Shown one piece after another: positions 10,050-23,200 of a stretch of 64,000 nucleotides of DNA. The DNA lies in assembly GCF_010183535.1 (NCBI RefSeq), contig NC_071331.1, positions 21,886,001 to 21,950,000 on the forward strand. The letters are read 5' to 3'. Made by a program: the position numbers and the translations under genes. The notes under the pieces are model-generated. The model was not told the DNA's origin and ran no database searches. It worked only from the letters and a program-made list of their open reading frames with translations. Every line of letters begins with the position of its first letter. The stretch's first letter is position 1. This DNA is from Caenorhabditis remanei. Taxonomy: Eukaryota; Nematoda; Chromadorea; Rhabditida; Rhabditidae.

Positions 10050-12993
10050 TCAAGTCTTTTTGCGTAATTTCGCCGCTATCAGAAGATATTGCCACATTGT
10101 GTCCAACGGTGTGTATTTCTCGGGTTTCTCGGTGATTATGAAGATTTCCGGTTGATTGTCGTACTGAAAATTCAGTTTTTGCCGATTTTTGGGTGGAAAA
10201 ATGAGATTTTAAGCGATTTTTAATCAAAAATTGTGATTTTTGAGCTCTGGATTACTGTAGTCTGAATTGTGTGCGAACACCGTAACGCCAATGTATCAGA
10301 TATTACGACAATTTGCAGAAAATTCGAAAACTGAATGAAAATAACAGAAAAATTGATATTTGAGTTGAAAAACGTGATTTTCACAGAGTTTATACGAAAA
10401 ATTGGACATTTTTGGGTCCGAAATGCATTTTTTCGATGGAAAATTCGAATTTACAGCTTAAAAATGTGATTTTTGACACAAAAACTGGTAGAAACCGACT
10501 TTTTCACCCAGAAATTGGATTTTAAAATCGAAAAATTCAATTTCTGAGTAAAAAAGTCGATTTCTACCAGTTTTTGTGTCAAAAATCACATTTTTAAGCT
10601 GCAAATTCAAATTTTCCATCAGAAAAATGCATTTTTGAACCCAAAAATGTTTAATTTTTTGTGAAAACTTGGTGAAAATCACATTTTTCAACTCAAATAT
10701 CAACTTTTCCGAAATTTTCACTAAATTTTCAAATTTTCTGCAAATTGTCGTAATATCTGATACATTGGCATTACGGTGTTTGCACACAGTCGGAGCTACA
10801 GTAACCCAGAGCTCAAAAATCACATTTTGGCGGTAAAAACTGCTGAAAAAGCCGATTTTCGACTCCATGGCTCAAGAAAATGAGTTTAAACGCGTCAAAG
10901 GTGCGCCAGACGCATATTTTCGTGCTGAAAACTTGAACACTCACATATTTATTGAATGTATTTTTGATGAATTCAACAATCATATCTCTGCATTGAACGA
11001 CGATCAAAGAGGCGTCGTATTCGATCTGAAAATTTCAGAAAAAAAAAGTGATTTTTCGAGTTTTCAGCCGATTTTCAGCCAATTTTTCCCAATTTTTGGC
11101 TGAAAATCCTCAAAAATCTCACCTCAACAATGGTTCCCTTGACTGTAGTCCCCTGAACAGCCGTCCCGACACGGGCGGTCCAATCTGAGTGAAGTCTGAA
11201 CTCGTTTCCGTTGATCTGGAATTGATTTTGATGAGTTTTAAGCCAAAAATCTGAAATTTTCAGTCAAAAATGGGAAATTTTCAAAAAATCACGGAAATCG
11301 GGCTTGAAAAAGTGGTGGCCGAGTTTTTGAGTCGGTGGCCTAGAAAACCAAATTCGGGAAAACTAGTCCCCGGGTCCAATTTTTGATGAAAATAACAATT
11401 TTGAGTTAAAAATTAGGTTAAAATTTCACAAAATCCTGGAAAATGGGTTTGGAAAAGTGGTGGCCGAATTTTTGAGTCGGTGGCCTAGAAACCCAAATTC
11501 TAGGAAAACCAGTCCCTGGTGCAGAATTGTATACAGAAACCGTTTCTAGTGATCGAGAAGCACCTGAAATTCGAAAAAAATCGCAAAACATCGATTAGAA
11601 AAGTTGGTGGCCGAGTTTTTGAGTCGGTGGCCTAGAAAACCAAAATTCGGGAAAACTAGTCCCCGGGTCAAATTTTGATGAAAATAACGATTTGAACTCC
11701 AAATTGAATAAGAAATTCAATTTTTACGTGTATTCGTCGTATCTTTCATTATAAACCGCGACGCGTACGCAACGCGACTCGAAAAAAATGTTCACCTCAA
11801 TCTTTCCGGCATTATCGATTAGCAATCCGGCACTCAGTTTACTCATAATCAAATCGAATCCACGATCACACACCGCCTTCGGACTCTTCTTGAAATCACC
11901 TTTTGGACCTGAAACTAGGAAAATTTTGGAAATTTTTATGCGAAAAATTGAAATTTTGCCGAATTTTCGTTAAAATAGGCTAAAATTGCCCAAAATGCTG
12001 AAAAATTGGTTTTTCTACGTTCAATGAATATGTGAGTCTGGCGCACCTTTGACGCGTTTAAACACGTTTTTTGAGCTCTGAACCCAAAAAATCAAGTTTT
12101 TACCCAAAAATTACAGATTTTCAGCAATTTGAGCCCAAAAATGCAGTTTATGAGCTCTGGATTACTGTAGCTCCGATTGTGTGCAAACACCGTAAGTCAA
12201 TGTATCAGATATTACGACAGTTTGCAGAAAATTTAAAAATTGAGTGAAAATAGTGGAAAAGGTGATATTTGAATTGAAAAATGTGATTTTCACAATAAAA
12301 AACCATTTTTACGCCCCAAAATGCATTTTTTGATCGGAAATTTGAATTTGCAGCTTAAAATTGATTTTTGGCACTAAAACTTGTAGAAGAACCAACTTTT
12401 TCACACAAAAATTGAATTTTTCAATTCTAAAATCGAAATTTTTTGGTGAAAAGTCGTTTTCTACCAGTTTTTCTATCAAAAATCACATTTGTAAGCAGCA
12501 AATTTAAATTTTCGATCAAAAAATGCCATTTTTGTGGGCGAAAACATGGTTTTTTTACTGTGAAAATCACATTTTTCAACTCAAATATCAACTTTTCCAG
12601 TATTGTCATTCAATTTTCGAAATTTCTGCAAATTGTCGTAATATCTGATACATTGGCGTTACGGTGTTTACACACAATCACAACTACAGTAATCCATAGG
12701 TAGAAAACGATTTTTCAGCATTTTTGAGCAATTTTAGCCGATTTTTAACGAATTTTCGTTTTTTTGGTGAAAAAATCGCCCAAAATTCAACACTAACAAA
12801 TGGAGAAAGTTGATTGTGGACATTTTGAGTGATGCATGACAATATTCGGTGGATATTCTGTCGACGGAACCGGTGGATTATACGGTGTCACGTCAATCGA
12901 GTACTGTCCGGTAAGCTCCGCCCCCAATGATTCGAGAATTCTTTCGACTGATTTCGCCGTTTGTTCCGCTTCGAATACCCATGTTACACCCAT
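10050..12993 (-). CDS. mdt-20: Mediator complex subunit 20 (MED20)
   Basis: Five minus-strand exons (12798-12993, 11796-11908, 11123-11215, 10945-11025, 10050-10163) join in phase to 198 codons, close to the roughly 210 of animal MED20. MED20 sits in the Mediator head, which links transcription factors to RNA polymerase II in the nucleus. The N-terminus [19 protein letters not shown] and the following [13 protein letters not shown] match the family start, and [15 protein letters not shown] matches the family's VMHNSEYPLSCFA region. Exon 2 ([10 protein letters not shown]) and exon 3 ([17 protein letters not shown]) match the central beta-barrel. A TTTTTTCAG acceptor lies 7 nt before the ATG, consistent with spliced-leader addition. 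The introns hold foldback repeats; no coding lesion is seen. Confidence 0.93.
10230..10825. repeat. Foldback element, family A, in MED20 intron 4
   Basis: Inverted ends gtgatttttgagctctgg and its complement enclose the two tgtatcagatattacgac arms. The element fills most of the intron between exons 5 and 4 of MED20. It is the most symmetric member of the family in this window. Confidence 0.78.
11305..11675. repeat. Tandem gtggtggccgag / ggtggcctagaaa repeat, three units
   Basis: Three units near 11306, 11456 and 11604 each read gtggtggccgagtttttgag, then tcggtggcctagaaaacc, then a gaaaactagtcccc tail. The spacing is about 150 bp. They lie in MED20 intron 2. Single relatives with the same ggcctagaaa core occur at 20010, 53170, 54410, 55270, 55425, 55735 and 58430. 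Confidence 0.7.
12150..12695. repeat. Foldback element, family A, in MED20 intron 1
   Basis: The left arm begins gagctctggattactgtag and contains tcagatattacgac. The right arm is its inverted complement ending ctacagtaatcc near 12695. No open frame of note lies within it. Confidence 0.75.
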
Positions 12994-15900
12994 TTTTGGC
13001 TGAAAAAAGGCTGAAAATGAGAAAAAAATTGACTTTTGAAGGAAAAATGTGAAAAAATCGTGTTTTTTAGCTGAAAAAATCTGATTTTAAACGGAAAAAT
13101 GGCAAATTTTTAAACTTAAAATCGTGTTTTTCAGCTCGAAATCTGAAATTTTATGTCAAAAAGCGAAAAAAATCGATTTCGAACTAAAAACTGTAAAAAT
13201 ATCGTTATTTGGAATTCATTTTGACGGATTTTAAGCCAAAAATTTGAAATTTTTCAGTCAAAAATGCGAGAAATGTCAATTTTTAAGCTGAAAATTTGAA
13301 AAAATATGCTAAAAATACCGTTTAAAAGCTGAAATGACATATTTCCGCATTTTGACACTTCAAATATGCTGAAAATGAACAAAACTAAGGAAAAATGATA
13401 AAATACTAGATTTTGAGCTGAAAAATATGATTTCAGGTTGAAAATAGTGATTTTCAGCGAAAAAAATTGAGGAAAATTGCCTTTTTTCCACAAAAAGGGT
13501 TCAGCAACAACAAAAAAGAGAGAAAACTGGCCTAAAACACCAAAAAATCGCAAAATTTTGAAAAATGAATATTCTGGAGCGCCTTCGGCGCGTTTCTGAA
13601 TTTTGCCAATTTCAGTAAATTTTCGCAGAAAAAGGTTGACAATGCCAGAAATTTCTGATTTTTTGCTGGAAATGACACCATTACAGCGATTTAGTCATGA
13701 AAAACCCAATTTTAACTTTGAAATTCGAAGAAAAACGGTCAAGAATCACGAAAATCAGTGGGAAAAGAATGCTCTGGCGCGCCTTTGACGCATTTTTTTA
13801 ATTGGCAAAACGAGCCAAAGATACGCCCCAATTTTTCTAAAAATACGATATTTGATTCGTCTAAATCTGAAATTTAAGCAATTTTCAACCTTTTTTTTTT
13901 TTAAATCGACAAATTTTTTAAAACGCGTCAAAGACACCCCAGACATCACTTTTTCGTGATTTTCAATGTTTTTAGACCGTTTTTATCTCAATTTTTTGCT
14001 GAAAATGGTATTTCTACTAAAAAATCTAATTTTTGAGCCATTTCTCTCAAAAAACATTCCAACAACGCAGTTCTGAAAACGCGTCAAAGGCGCGCCAGAC
14101 TACAACTTTTTAGCGAAACTTCTTGTTTGAAAGTTGTAGAAATGAACATTTTCCAAGATTTTTTCTCGTCGAAATTTTCTCGAAAAAGGCTATTTGAGAA
14201 GATTTCAGAATGAAAAAAAAGTGATTTTCGGACATTTTTCCGCTGAAAAGTTAATTTTTTCTCAGAAAAAAAGGAGGTTTTCTCATTTTTTTCGGTTATG
14301 AACAGTGATTTTAGTCGATAAATCGATATTTAGATACATTCAGGACCGTAATTTTACAGTTTTTCTGATAAAAATCAATTTAAAAAAGTTTTTGACATTT
14401 TTGAGATCAAAAATACAAATACAAGGTAAGAAGAACCAGTAAAGAGAGAAGTCATCCAATAAATCAATCAAATTAACAGAAAAATAATGGGAAACGGAGA
14501 AGAACTAATTAGTTTTCGGGTCGGGAATTTGATAAGAATGGAATTTTTTGAAAATAATGAGAAACGGGGGAAAATTGGCCGAAAATCAGGTTTTTTTCGA
14601 GTAATTTTGACCTAAAAATGTGAGATTTTGATAGGAAATTGACATTTATCAGAATTGTGGGTGCTTTTATGGAATTTTTAACGGAAAATCGTGATTTTGA
14701 CTGTTTTTAATCGATTTTTCGAGCAATTTTGATATAAAACTATTGTTTTTTCACAGATTTTGGTTGAAAATTGGCAAATTACAAAATTTTGGGTGGCTTT
14801 TATTGGATTTTTCAGTGGGAAATCGTTTTTTTTTACTTTTAAAGTGAAAACTCATATTTCTGCTCATTTTTAACATTTTAGGTCAAAAATACCAGACTTG
14901 CAACGGGCCGGGCCGGGCCGGAATGAAAATTTCTAGGGCCCGGCCCGGCCCGGCCCGGTGGGCCCGGAAGTTCAGTACTGAAAAAAATTCAAATTTTTTT
15001 TTCGAAAATTTCCCGATTTTTTTTGAAAAATATTTCTTAAAAACAATTTTTTGTAGGTTTCGAAGGTTTTTGAAAAATATACTTGAGGAAAAAATGAAAA
15101 ATTTTCAGAAAATAAATTTTTGGACAAAAAATTGTAGTGAAAAAAGTTCCAAAAATTCAAATCCGGGCCGACCGGGCCGGGCCAAAACCGGGCCGGCGGG
15201 CCGGCCCGGAATTGTGCAAGTCTGAAAAATACTCGAAAAAATCGTTTTTCAATAAATTTTAGCCTCACAAATCGATTAAAAACCGTCAAAAACATGAGAA
15301 ATTTGGATTTCTGACTGAATTCTTCACAAAAAATGTTTAAAACAAGCAGAAATATGCAAAGAACAGTCGAAAATGTGAGTTTTCACTTTTAAAATACACG
15401 AAAAACCGATTTTCCACTGAAAAATCCATTAAAAATCACTCAAAAAAATTTAATTTGTCAATTTTACACCAAAATCTGTGAAAAACCCATAGTTTTAAGT
15501 CAAAATTGCTCGAAAAATCGATTAAAAACAGTCAAAATCCCGATTTTCCGTGAAAAATTCCATAAAACCACGCTAAATTCTGTAATTGTCCAACTTCCAC
15601 CCAAAAATCTGCGAAAAACCACATTTTTTGGTCAAAATTACGCGAAAAACTCGATTTTCCGCATTTTAAGCCTTAAAAATCTACTAAAAACAGTCAGAAA
15701 ACCATCAAAAACATGAAAAAAGCGACAAAAACGAATGAATTTTGAAAGACGAATGGGGAGACGAGAGAGTGTGGGGTGACGAGAGACGCAGACAGTGAGA
15801 GAGTGTGGAGAGAGTGAAGAGACGGCAGACAGTTGGTGCATTATTCTGTTGATGTTGACGATTTGAAGGGAATGATCGTTTTGTGGTCACTGAAAGAACG

Positions 15901-17213
15901 AAAATAAGAAAAATAAATAAACGGGATACTGGCGCGCCTTTGACGCGGTCAAATTGAAAATCACGGAGGAAACGCGTCAAAGGCGCGCCAGACTACAATC
16001 ATATTTTTCTCAAATTTTCGTGATTTTCATGTTTTTCGGCCAGTTTTCTCTCATTTTTTTTGCTGAAAATGCTATTTTCACTCAGAATATGAATATTGCT
16101 GTAATTTTTGAGCCATTTTTCTCAAAAATACTTTTAATGCAGTTTGTAACGCGCCGACGGCGCGCCAGACTACAATCATATTTTTCTTTTTCGAATTTTT
16201 CAGCGAAATGTCTTGTATTTTCTATATTTTGCAAAACATTGGTATTTTCCGCGCGGAAGGCACGCCAGTTGCGTTTCTCAGGGTCTGAAAATGCTTAGAA
16301 ACCTCTAAAAATTATTAAATTTGCACAAAAATGACAAAAAAATTTAAGCAAAACGCGTCGAGCAGCACGCCAGCCATTTTTGAATGTTTGGCGCGCCTTC
16401 GACGCTTTTCTTGATATTCTAAACTCTCATTTTCAATTAGTCTCTAGGCGATCTGGCGCGCCTCTGACGCATTTTCCAAAGTTTTTTCCAAAGTTGTCAA
16501 TCGCGCCTTCGGCGCGTTTAATAAGCCGTCTTTGCTTCGTTTTTGACAACTGTCGAGTGTGTGTCTGGCGTACCTTTTGACGCGTTGTGAAAGCTGAAAT
16601 TCTTGCGAAATGGAGGACCGTGTCAGGCGCACCTTAGACGCGTTTTAGACTATTTTGATCCATATGGCGCGCCTCTGACGCGTTTCTGTCGAAATTTTGG
16701 AATTTTTTTTGCATTTCCACACATATTTTCCGGTCCTTAACGCTTCCATTCTCTCTTGTCGATATTCTTTTTTTTTTCGATTTTTTTGTGAAAAATGGCT
16801 CAAAAATTACTGAAATGTTCATATTCTAAGCAAAAATAGCAAGAAAATTGAGAGAAAATCCACCTAAAATCATTGAAAATCACGAAAATAGGATAAAAAA
16901 GTTATTACTGGGGTGTCTTTGACGCGTTTTTTGAAAAGAACTTTTTTCATGTCTAAATTGCTGGAAAAGGTCACATTTCCAGCGAAAAATCGGAAATTTC
17001 AGTCATTTTCGACCTGTTTTCTCCGAAAATTGACAAAATTCAAACAACACGCCAAGAGCACGCCAGTCACCAATTTTTCTCAAGTTTTCGAGTTTTTCAA
17101 TGTTTTTAGGCCAGTTATTCCCAATTTTCCCGTTTTTTAGGAGAAGTTTCACCATTTTTCTCAGATTTTGTCGATTTTCTATCGAAATTTTATGATTTTT
17201 CGAATTTCCACAC
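12994..17213. other. Spacer between MED20 and the upstream unidentified gene
   Basis: I see no gene in this 4.2 kb. It holds AT-rich tracts, GGCGCGCC-family copies at about 13570-14100, 15930-16170 and 16380-16690, the GC-rich foldback at 14895, and a purine-rich GAGAGA-type stretch at about 15745-15835. Open frames here are short and repetitive. Confidence 0.6.
14895..15226. repeat. GC-rich foldback element, copy 3
   Basis: The ends read AGACTTGCA on the left and TGCAAGTCT on the right, with cgggcc and ggcccg runs just inside and an AT-rich core. The terminal sequence differs from copies 1 and 2 (TTGCA instead of TTGTCA) and agrees with copy 4, so there are two subfamilies. Confidence 0.75.
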
Positions 17214-20200
17214 CTATTTCCCGGTCCTCAACGCTTCCATTCTCTGTTGTCGATATTCTTCGAGAATTTTCCGATAAACTGGATACAAAACTGATGGAAT
17301 TGGAGTGATTCGAGTACATCGAGGGAGTTCTTGTTCATAGATCAAATGAAACAGATATAAATCCCCTTTTTCTCCGTTTGAACCCGTTGGAAGGGCACAT
17401 TTCAGCATGTGGGTACCTAAAATGTGGTTTTTAGGCGGAAAAATGAGATTTTTAGCGATTTTTTACCAAAAAATCGGCTTTTTCAGCAATTTTTAGCTTA
17501 AAAATGTGATTTTTAGTTCTCAGGTTACTGTAGCTCCGATTGTGTGCAAACACCGTGAAGCCAATGTATCAGATATTACGACAATTTGCAGAAAATTTAA
17601 AAATTGAGTAAAAAAATGTGATTTTCACAGTAAAAAACCATTTTTACGCCCAAAAATGCAATTTTTGATCGGAAATTTGAATTTGCAACTTAAAAATGTG
17701 ATTTTTGACACAAAAGCTGGTAGAAATCGATTTTTCACCCAGAAATTTGATTTTAGAATTAAAAAATTCAATTTTTGGGCGAAAAAGTTGGTTTCTACCA
17801 GTTTTTAGTGTCAAAAATCTCATTTTTGAGCTGCAAATTCAAATTTTCGATTAAAATTATGCGTTTTTGGGCCCAAAATGGTGAAAATCTCATCTTTCCA
17901 CCCTAAAATCCCGTTTTTCCGCTATTTTCGCACAATTTTCGAAGTTTCTGCAAATTGTCGTAATATCTGATACATTGGCGTTACGGTGTTTGCACACAAT
18001 CGGCGCTACAGTAATCTGAAGCTCAAAAATCACAATTTCAGGCTAAAAATTGCTGAAAAGCTGATTTTTTGGTTAAAAATCGCTAAAACTTTCATTTTTC
18101 CACTCAAAAATTCTAAAATTCCTCAATATTTTGGTTAAAAAACGCGAAAATGTTCATTTTTCCGCCTAAAAATTGCTGAAAAATCAAGTTTTCTGAGTGC
18201 AAACTCTGACCAGTATGATCCCTAAGAATCGGTGGCTGTAATTCTGTCAAATATGCACAAATTATCGTTTGTCCCGCCCGTCGATTCGATATACTCATAC
18301 AATCGTCACGTTCACACATTGAGAAATGACTGAAAATTTCGGAAAATTTCAGAAAAAATCTGAAAAAAATACAAAAAAAAATCGGGTGAAAACCGTAAAA
18401 ATTTTGGGGGAAAGAGGGGAGGAAGTTTGAGAAAAAATTGACAATTTATGAGCGAAAAAAGCTGAAAAAATGGAAAAATCGGGGATTTTACATGAAAAAT
18501 TATGGGAAAAAAGGCGATTTTCGGGTCAAAAACCTGGAAAAAGTACAAAAAACACGTAGAAAATGGGATTTTGAAGTAAAAAAAACTTGGAAAACTGGAT
18601 TTTCGTGTCAAAAACAGGAAAAAATTACAAGAAAAGTTGGATTTGGGAGGCAGAAATACGATTTTTGGGGTCGAAAATGTGATTTTTGGACAAAAAATGG
18701 AGTTTTCAAAGTAAAAAAATGTGAAAAATACGATTTTTAGGGTTGAAAATCAAGAAAAACGACGTTTTTGGGGAGAAAGTGTGGAAAATAGCGAATTTTT
18801 GGGGTCAAAAACACGGAAAAAAGGATTTTGAGATGGAAAAATGAGATATGTTGGGTCAAAAAACGTGAAACATAGAGTTTTTTGATGAAAAATGAGTCAA
18901 AAAATGCAATTTTTGGACGGAAAATGGGGTTTTCAGAGTAAAAAAAGAGAAAAAATACGATTTCTGGGATTGAAAATCAAGAAAAATGGGATTTTAAGGT
19001 CAAAAACATAGGGAAAATACGATTTTTAGAGTAGAAAACTATAAAAAAACCGAGTTTTTAGCTGAAAATTCCAATTTTTCGGAGAATTTCCACTTAAAAT
19101 CTACTGATCCTCCCACTTGGTCCCCTCGAATCGATGTGAGTCTCTCACCATGAGATATTCGTCTGGAAGAGCGTAATCTGGAATCAGATGAAGAATTCCA
19201 GAATATTCTTCCATTGCTGACGGATTTCTCGATAGAAACGAGCGGAGGAGCATCGACTGAAAAAAAAGGGAATTTTTGAATTGGAAAATCGTTCAAAAAC
19301 CAGCTAAAAAAAAGTGTTTTTCGGCCGATTTCCAGCAATTTTTAGTTGATTTTTCTGAAATATAAATAAAATTTCAAAAGTCTCAGAGATTTCATCAACT
19401 TTTGAACTATAGACGACACCGAAAACTTGGAAAAATTAACTATTCAAGTTTTTTCGCTGTTCGAACTGAATTTTTCCACACTTTATTGTTTTCATTAGAT
19501 TCGGTGAGTTGAGAGCTTTCAGAAAAGTACCCACAAGCCTATATTCTGAGCAATTTGGGTCTAGACGCGAAAACTACAGTAACCCAGCACGGGCTACTGT
19601 AGTTTTCGTGTCGAGACCCAAATCGCTTCTAACCTAGGCTTGTGGGTACTTTTCTGAAAGCTCTCAATGAGCAGAAAACAATAATAGCTTTGAAATCGAA
19701 AAAATTTTGGGTCTCGCCGCGAAAAAAAACACATTTTTGGAATTTTGATCCAAATTTTGCCCAGTTTATCATAATTTTTGAAATTAGTCGTTATCATCGT
19801 TCTCAGCGCATCGAGAGCTTTCAGAAAAGTACCCACAAGCCTATATTCTGAGCAATTTGGGTCTCGACGCGAAAACTACAGTAACCCAGCCCGGGCTACT
19901 GTAGTTTTCGTGTCGAGACCCAAATCGTTTCAAACCTAGGCTTGTGGGTACTTTTATAAAAGCTCTCATTCTCCTGATTCTAATAAGCGTACTAGTTTTG
20001 GGTTTCTAGGCCACCTGGTGGATTTCTAGGCCATAAACTCAATTTGGGCCTTTTGAACCGATTTTGAGCAATTTTCAGTATTTTTAGGCGATTTAAATTC
20101 GATTTTCACTGAATTTTCGCTATTTTCAGCCTGAAAACTGACAATAGTACACGGCGCGGTCTGTTGGAACGAGTCGGAAGTGTTCTTTTTCACAGGAATC

Positions 20201-23200
20201 TCCAATTCTTCATAATTTTCGACGGGTTTCCAATCGATCGCATCAAATCTCGTATCGGATGTCCGTTTCGCTTTAAACATCACGTGTTCATTCACATTTA
20301 TCACTTCCAACAGAGATTTCGGCATTTCTGCATTACGAATTCCGCCGGTGTACGTTAGCATGTGGCAACTGGAATTAGAGTGAAAAAATTAGAGTTTTTT
20401 GACCAAAATTATTTAAAAATCGTCGAAAATGCCTTGAAAAATCACCTTTTTGGGGTATTTAGAGTGAAAAATGAGGTTTTTAAGCCGAAATTCGCATTTT
20501 TTCGATTTTTTTTTTCAATTTTTGCCAAAAAATCAATATTTTTAATTCTAAATACTCCAAAAAGGTGATTTTCGTAAAAATGCCACTTTTCTCAATATTT
20601 GTTTCTAAGTGCGTCAAAGGTGCGCCAGGCAGTGATTGTACCAATTTTTCTCTCTGAAATTATGGTTTTTAATGAAAAATTTAGTGAAAACGCGCCAAAA
20701 GCACGCCAGACACCTTAAAGCGATTAAAATGTTATTTTTGAAGGAAAAACTCTAATTTTACAGCCCGGTGTGTCTGGCGTGCTTTTGGCGCGTTTTCACT
20801 AAATTTTTCATTAAAAACCATAATTTCAGAGAGAAAATTGGTACAATCACTGCCTGGCGCATCTTTGACGCACTTAAAAACAAATTTTGAGAAAAGTGGC
20901 ATTTTTACTGGAAATTGAAGACTTTTAATCAATTGTCAAGTTTCTGGCGCACCGTTGACGCGTTTTTTACAGAAAATAGCGAAAAAAATCGACTTTTTTC
21001 AAACAAAACAGGTTTTGCCATTTCGGAATTACGAAAATCGATAAAAATGCGTTGAAAATCACCTTTTTGGAGTATTAATAATAAAAAATTGTGATTTTTA
21101 GGCTAAAATTATCGAAAAATCGACGAAAAATGACGATTTCAAGCAGAAAAAGAGTAAAACTCACTAAACCTCAGCCTGATTCTTTTCATCAAATACGTGT
21201 ACTTCCATCGGACCGACTTCTAACACAATTCCATGAGATATTATCATTTCACTCTTTTGGATCGCCTGGAAATGGGAAAATTCAGCTTAAAATCGTAGTT
21301 TTTTCTATTAAATTAAAATTTTCTATTAAATTCAAAAATTTCTATTAAATTCAGATTCAACTCGAGCTTTCAGAAAAGTATAATCACGGGATGATTTGGG
21401 TCCCACCACGAAGAACTACAGTAACCCAGCATTTGGATTACTGTAGTTTTCGTGGCGAGACCCAGATCGCTCCAATTCAACTTTTCTGAAAGCTCACAAT
21501 AAGGCCAAACTGAATTTGACGAAACACTTTAAAAACGCGTCAAAAGTGCGCCAGATGCGTCGGGTTTTCGACATTTTCAGTTCTTTCAGCTCAAAAATCA
21601 GTCATTTTTCAATAAAAATTACCAAAAAACATGTGGAAAACAGCATTTTTCACTCAAAAATGCAGGAAAAGAGGAGTTTTCACTCGGAATCTTAGATTTC
21701 GGCATATTTTAGATGGATTTTCAGCGATTTTACCTAATTTTGGGTACATTCAACACGCCGTCGAACGATTCGTTTATGTTTCAACATTTTCAGATCGGGA
21801 AAATGTCAAAAACCTCATAAATCAGTCTTTTTTTGAGTAAAAATGATCAAAAACATGTGGAAAACAGCATTTTTCACTCAAAAATGCAGGAAAAGAGGAG
21901 TTTTCACTCGGAAACATCGATTTTCAGACAGTGTATCCTCTAAATTACCTAATTTTGGTTTCATTCATAGAAATTTTCATATTTTTCAACACATTTTCAG
22001 AACATATTCTCAAACTACCAAAATCCAACTTAGATTTCCAGGAATTTTGTACTATTTTCAGGTTAAAACTTGTTTTTTTTTTCACTATTTTTGAGTGTTT
22101 TAAGCCATTTTCGGCATTTTCAGATCGAGAAATTGTCAAAAACCTCAAAAATCTGTAATTTTTCAGAAAAAATGACCAAAAAACATGTAGAAATCGGCAT
22201 TTTTCACTCAAAAATGCTGGAAAAGAGGAGTTTTCACTCGGGAAACTTGGATTTAGACCGTTTTTGCTATTTCAGATGGATTTTTAGCTATATGCGACAT
22301 TTTCAGATCGGGAAAATGTCAAAAACCTAATAAATCTGTCATTTTTCAGTAAAAATGACCAAAAACACGTGGGAAACAGCATTTTTCACTCAAAAATGCA
22401 GGAAAACAGGAGTTTTCACTCGGAAACTCGGAAAAATTGCTGAAAAAACTCAAATTTTCGCATAAAAATTCGTTTTGTTCGCTAGAAAATTTGGATTTTT
22501 TATTTTATAAATCGATTTTCGATCAGATTTGAGCTATGTTCAGATGTTTTAGGTCATTTTCAATAGATTTTTGGTCATTTCCACCATTTTTTTTAGTATT
22601 TTAAGTCAATTTTCAGCCTTTCTTACCACAACTTCTTCCTCTTTTTCGGGTTCCAAATGTTTAAATGCCTCAATAGCCACATATTTACATCCTTTCCTCT
22701 CAATTTGTTCTTTTATTCTCACAATAACATGATTTTTGTGTGAAATATAATTGTGAACACTTCGGACGACCGTCTTATCGAACGCGTCGCCCGGAATAAA
22801 TATCGTTCCGTATCCATCCGCATTTGCGAATGCAAACGAATCCGTCGTGCTTGTCACACGGGCCAACTGCAAAAAACGAGGAAAAATCGAGAATTTGAGT
22901 GAAAATTTGGATTTTTTAGTTGAAAATTTGGATTTTTTAGCTGAAAATTTTGTTTTTTTTGAACTGTAAATCACTTTTTTTGTTGAAAATGTGCTAAATT
23001 TTCAGATTTCCGTATAATCTGCAGGATCTTCAGCGCTAAAAGCGCCCCAGCCATTCATAGTTCATCTTGAAACGATGACTGGGGCACCTTTGACGCGTTT
23101 TTAGCTGAAAGGTGAGAGACTGGGGTGCCTTTGACTTGTTATAAAATGGAAGATCAGTAGCTGGAGTGCCTTTGACGCGTTTTGTGCGGGCGACTTGCAG

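Noticed and set aside
15745..15835. GAGA-rich stretch as a promoter element
   Set aside because: No start codon, exon or transcript evidence nearby; purine-rich simple sequence is sufficient explanation.
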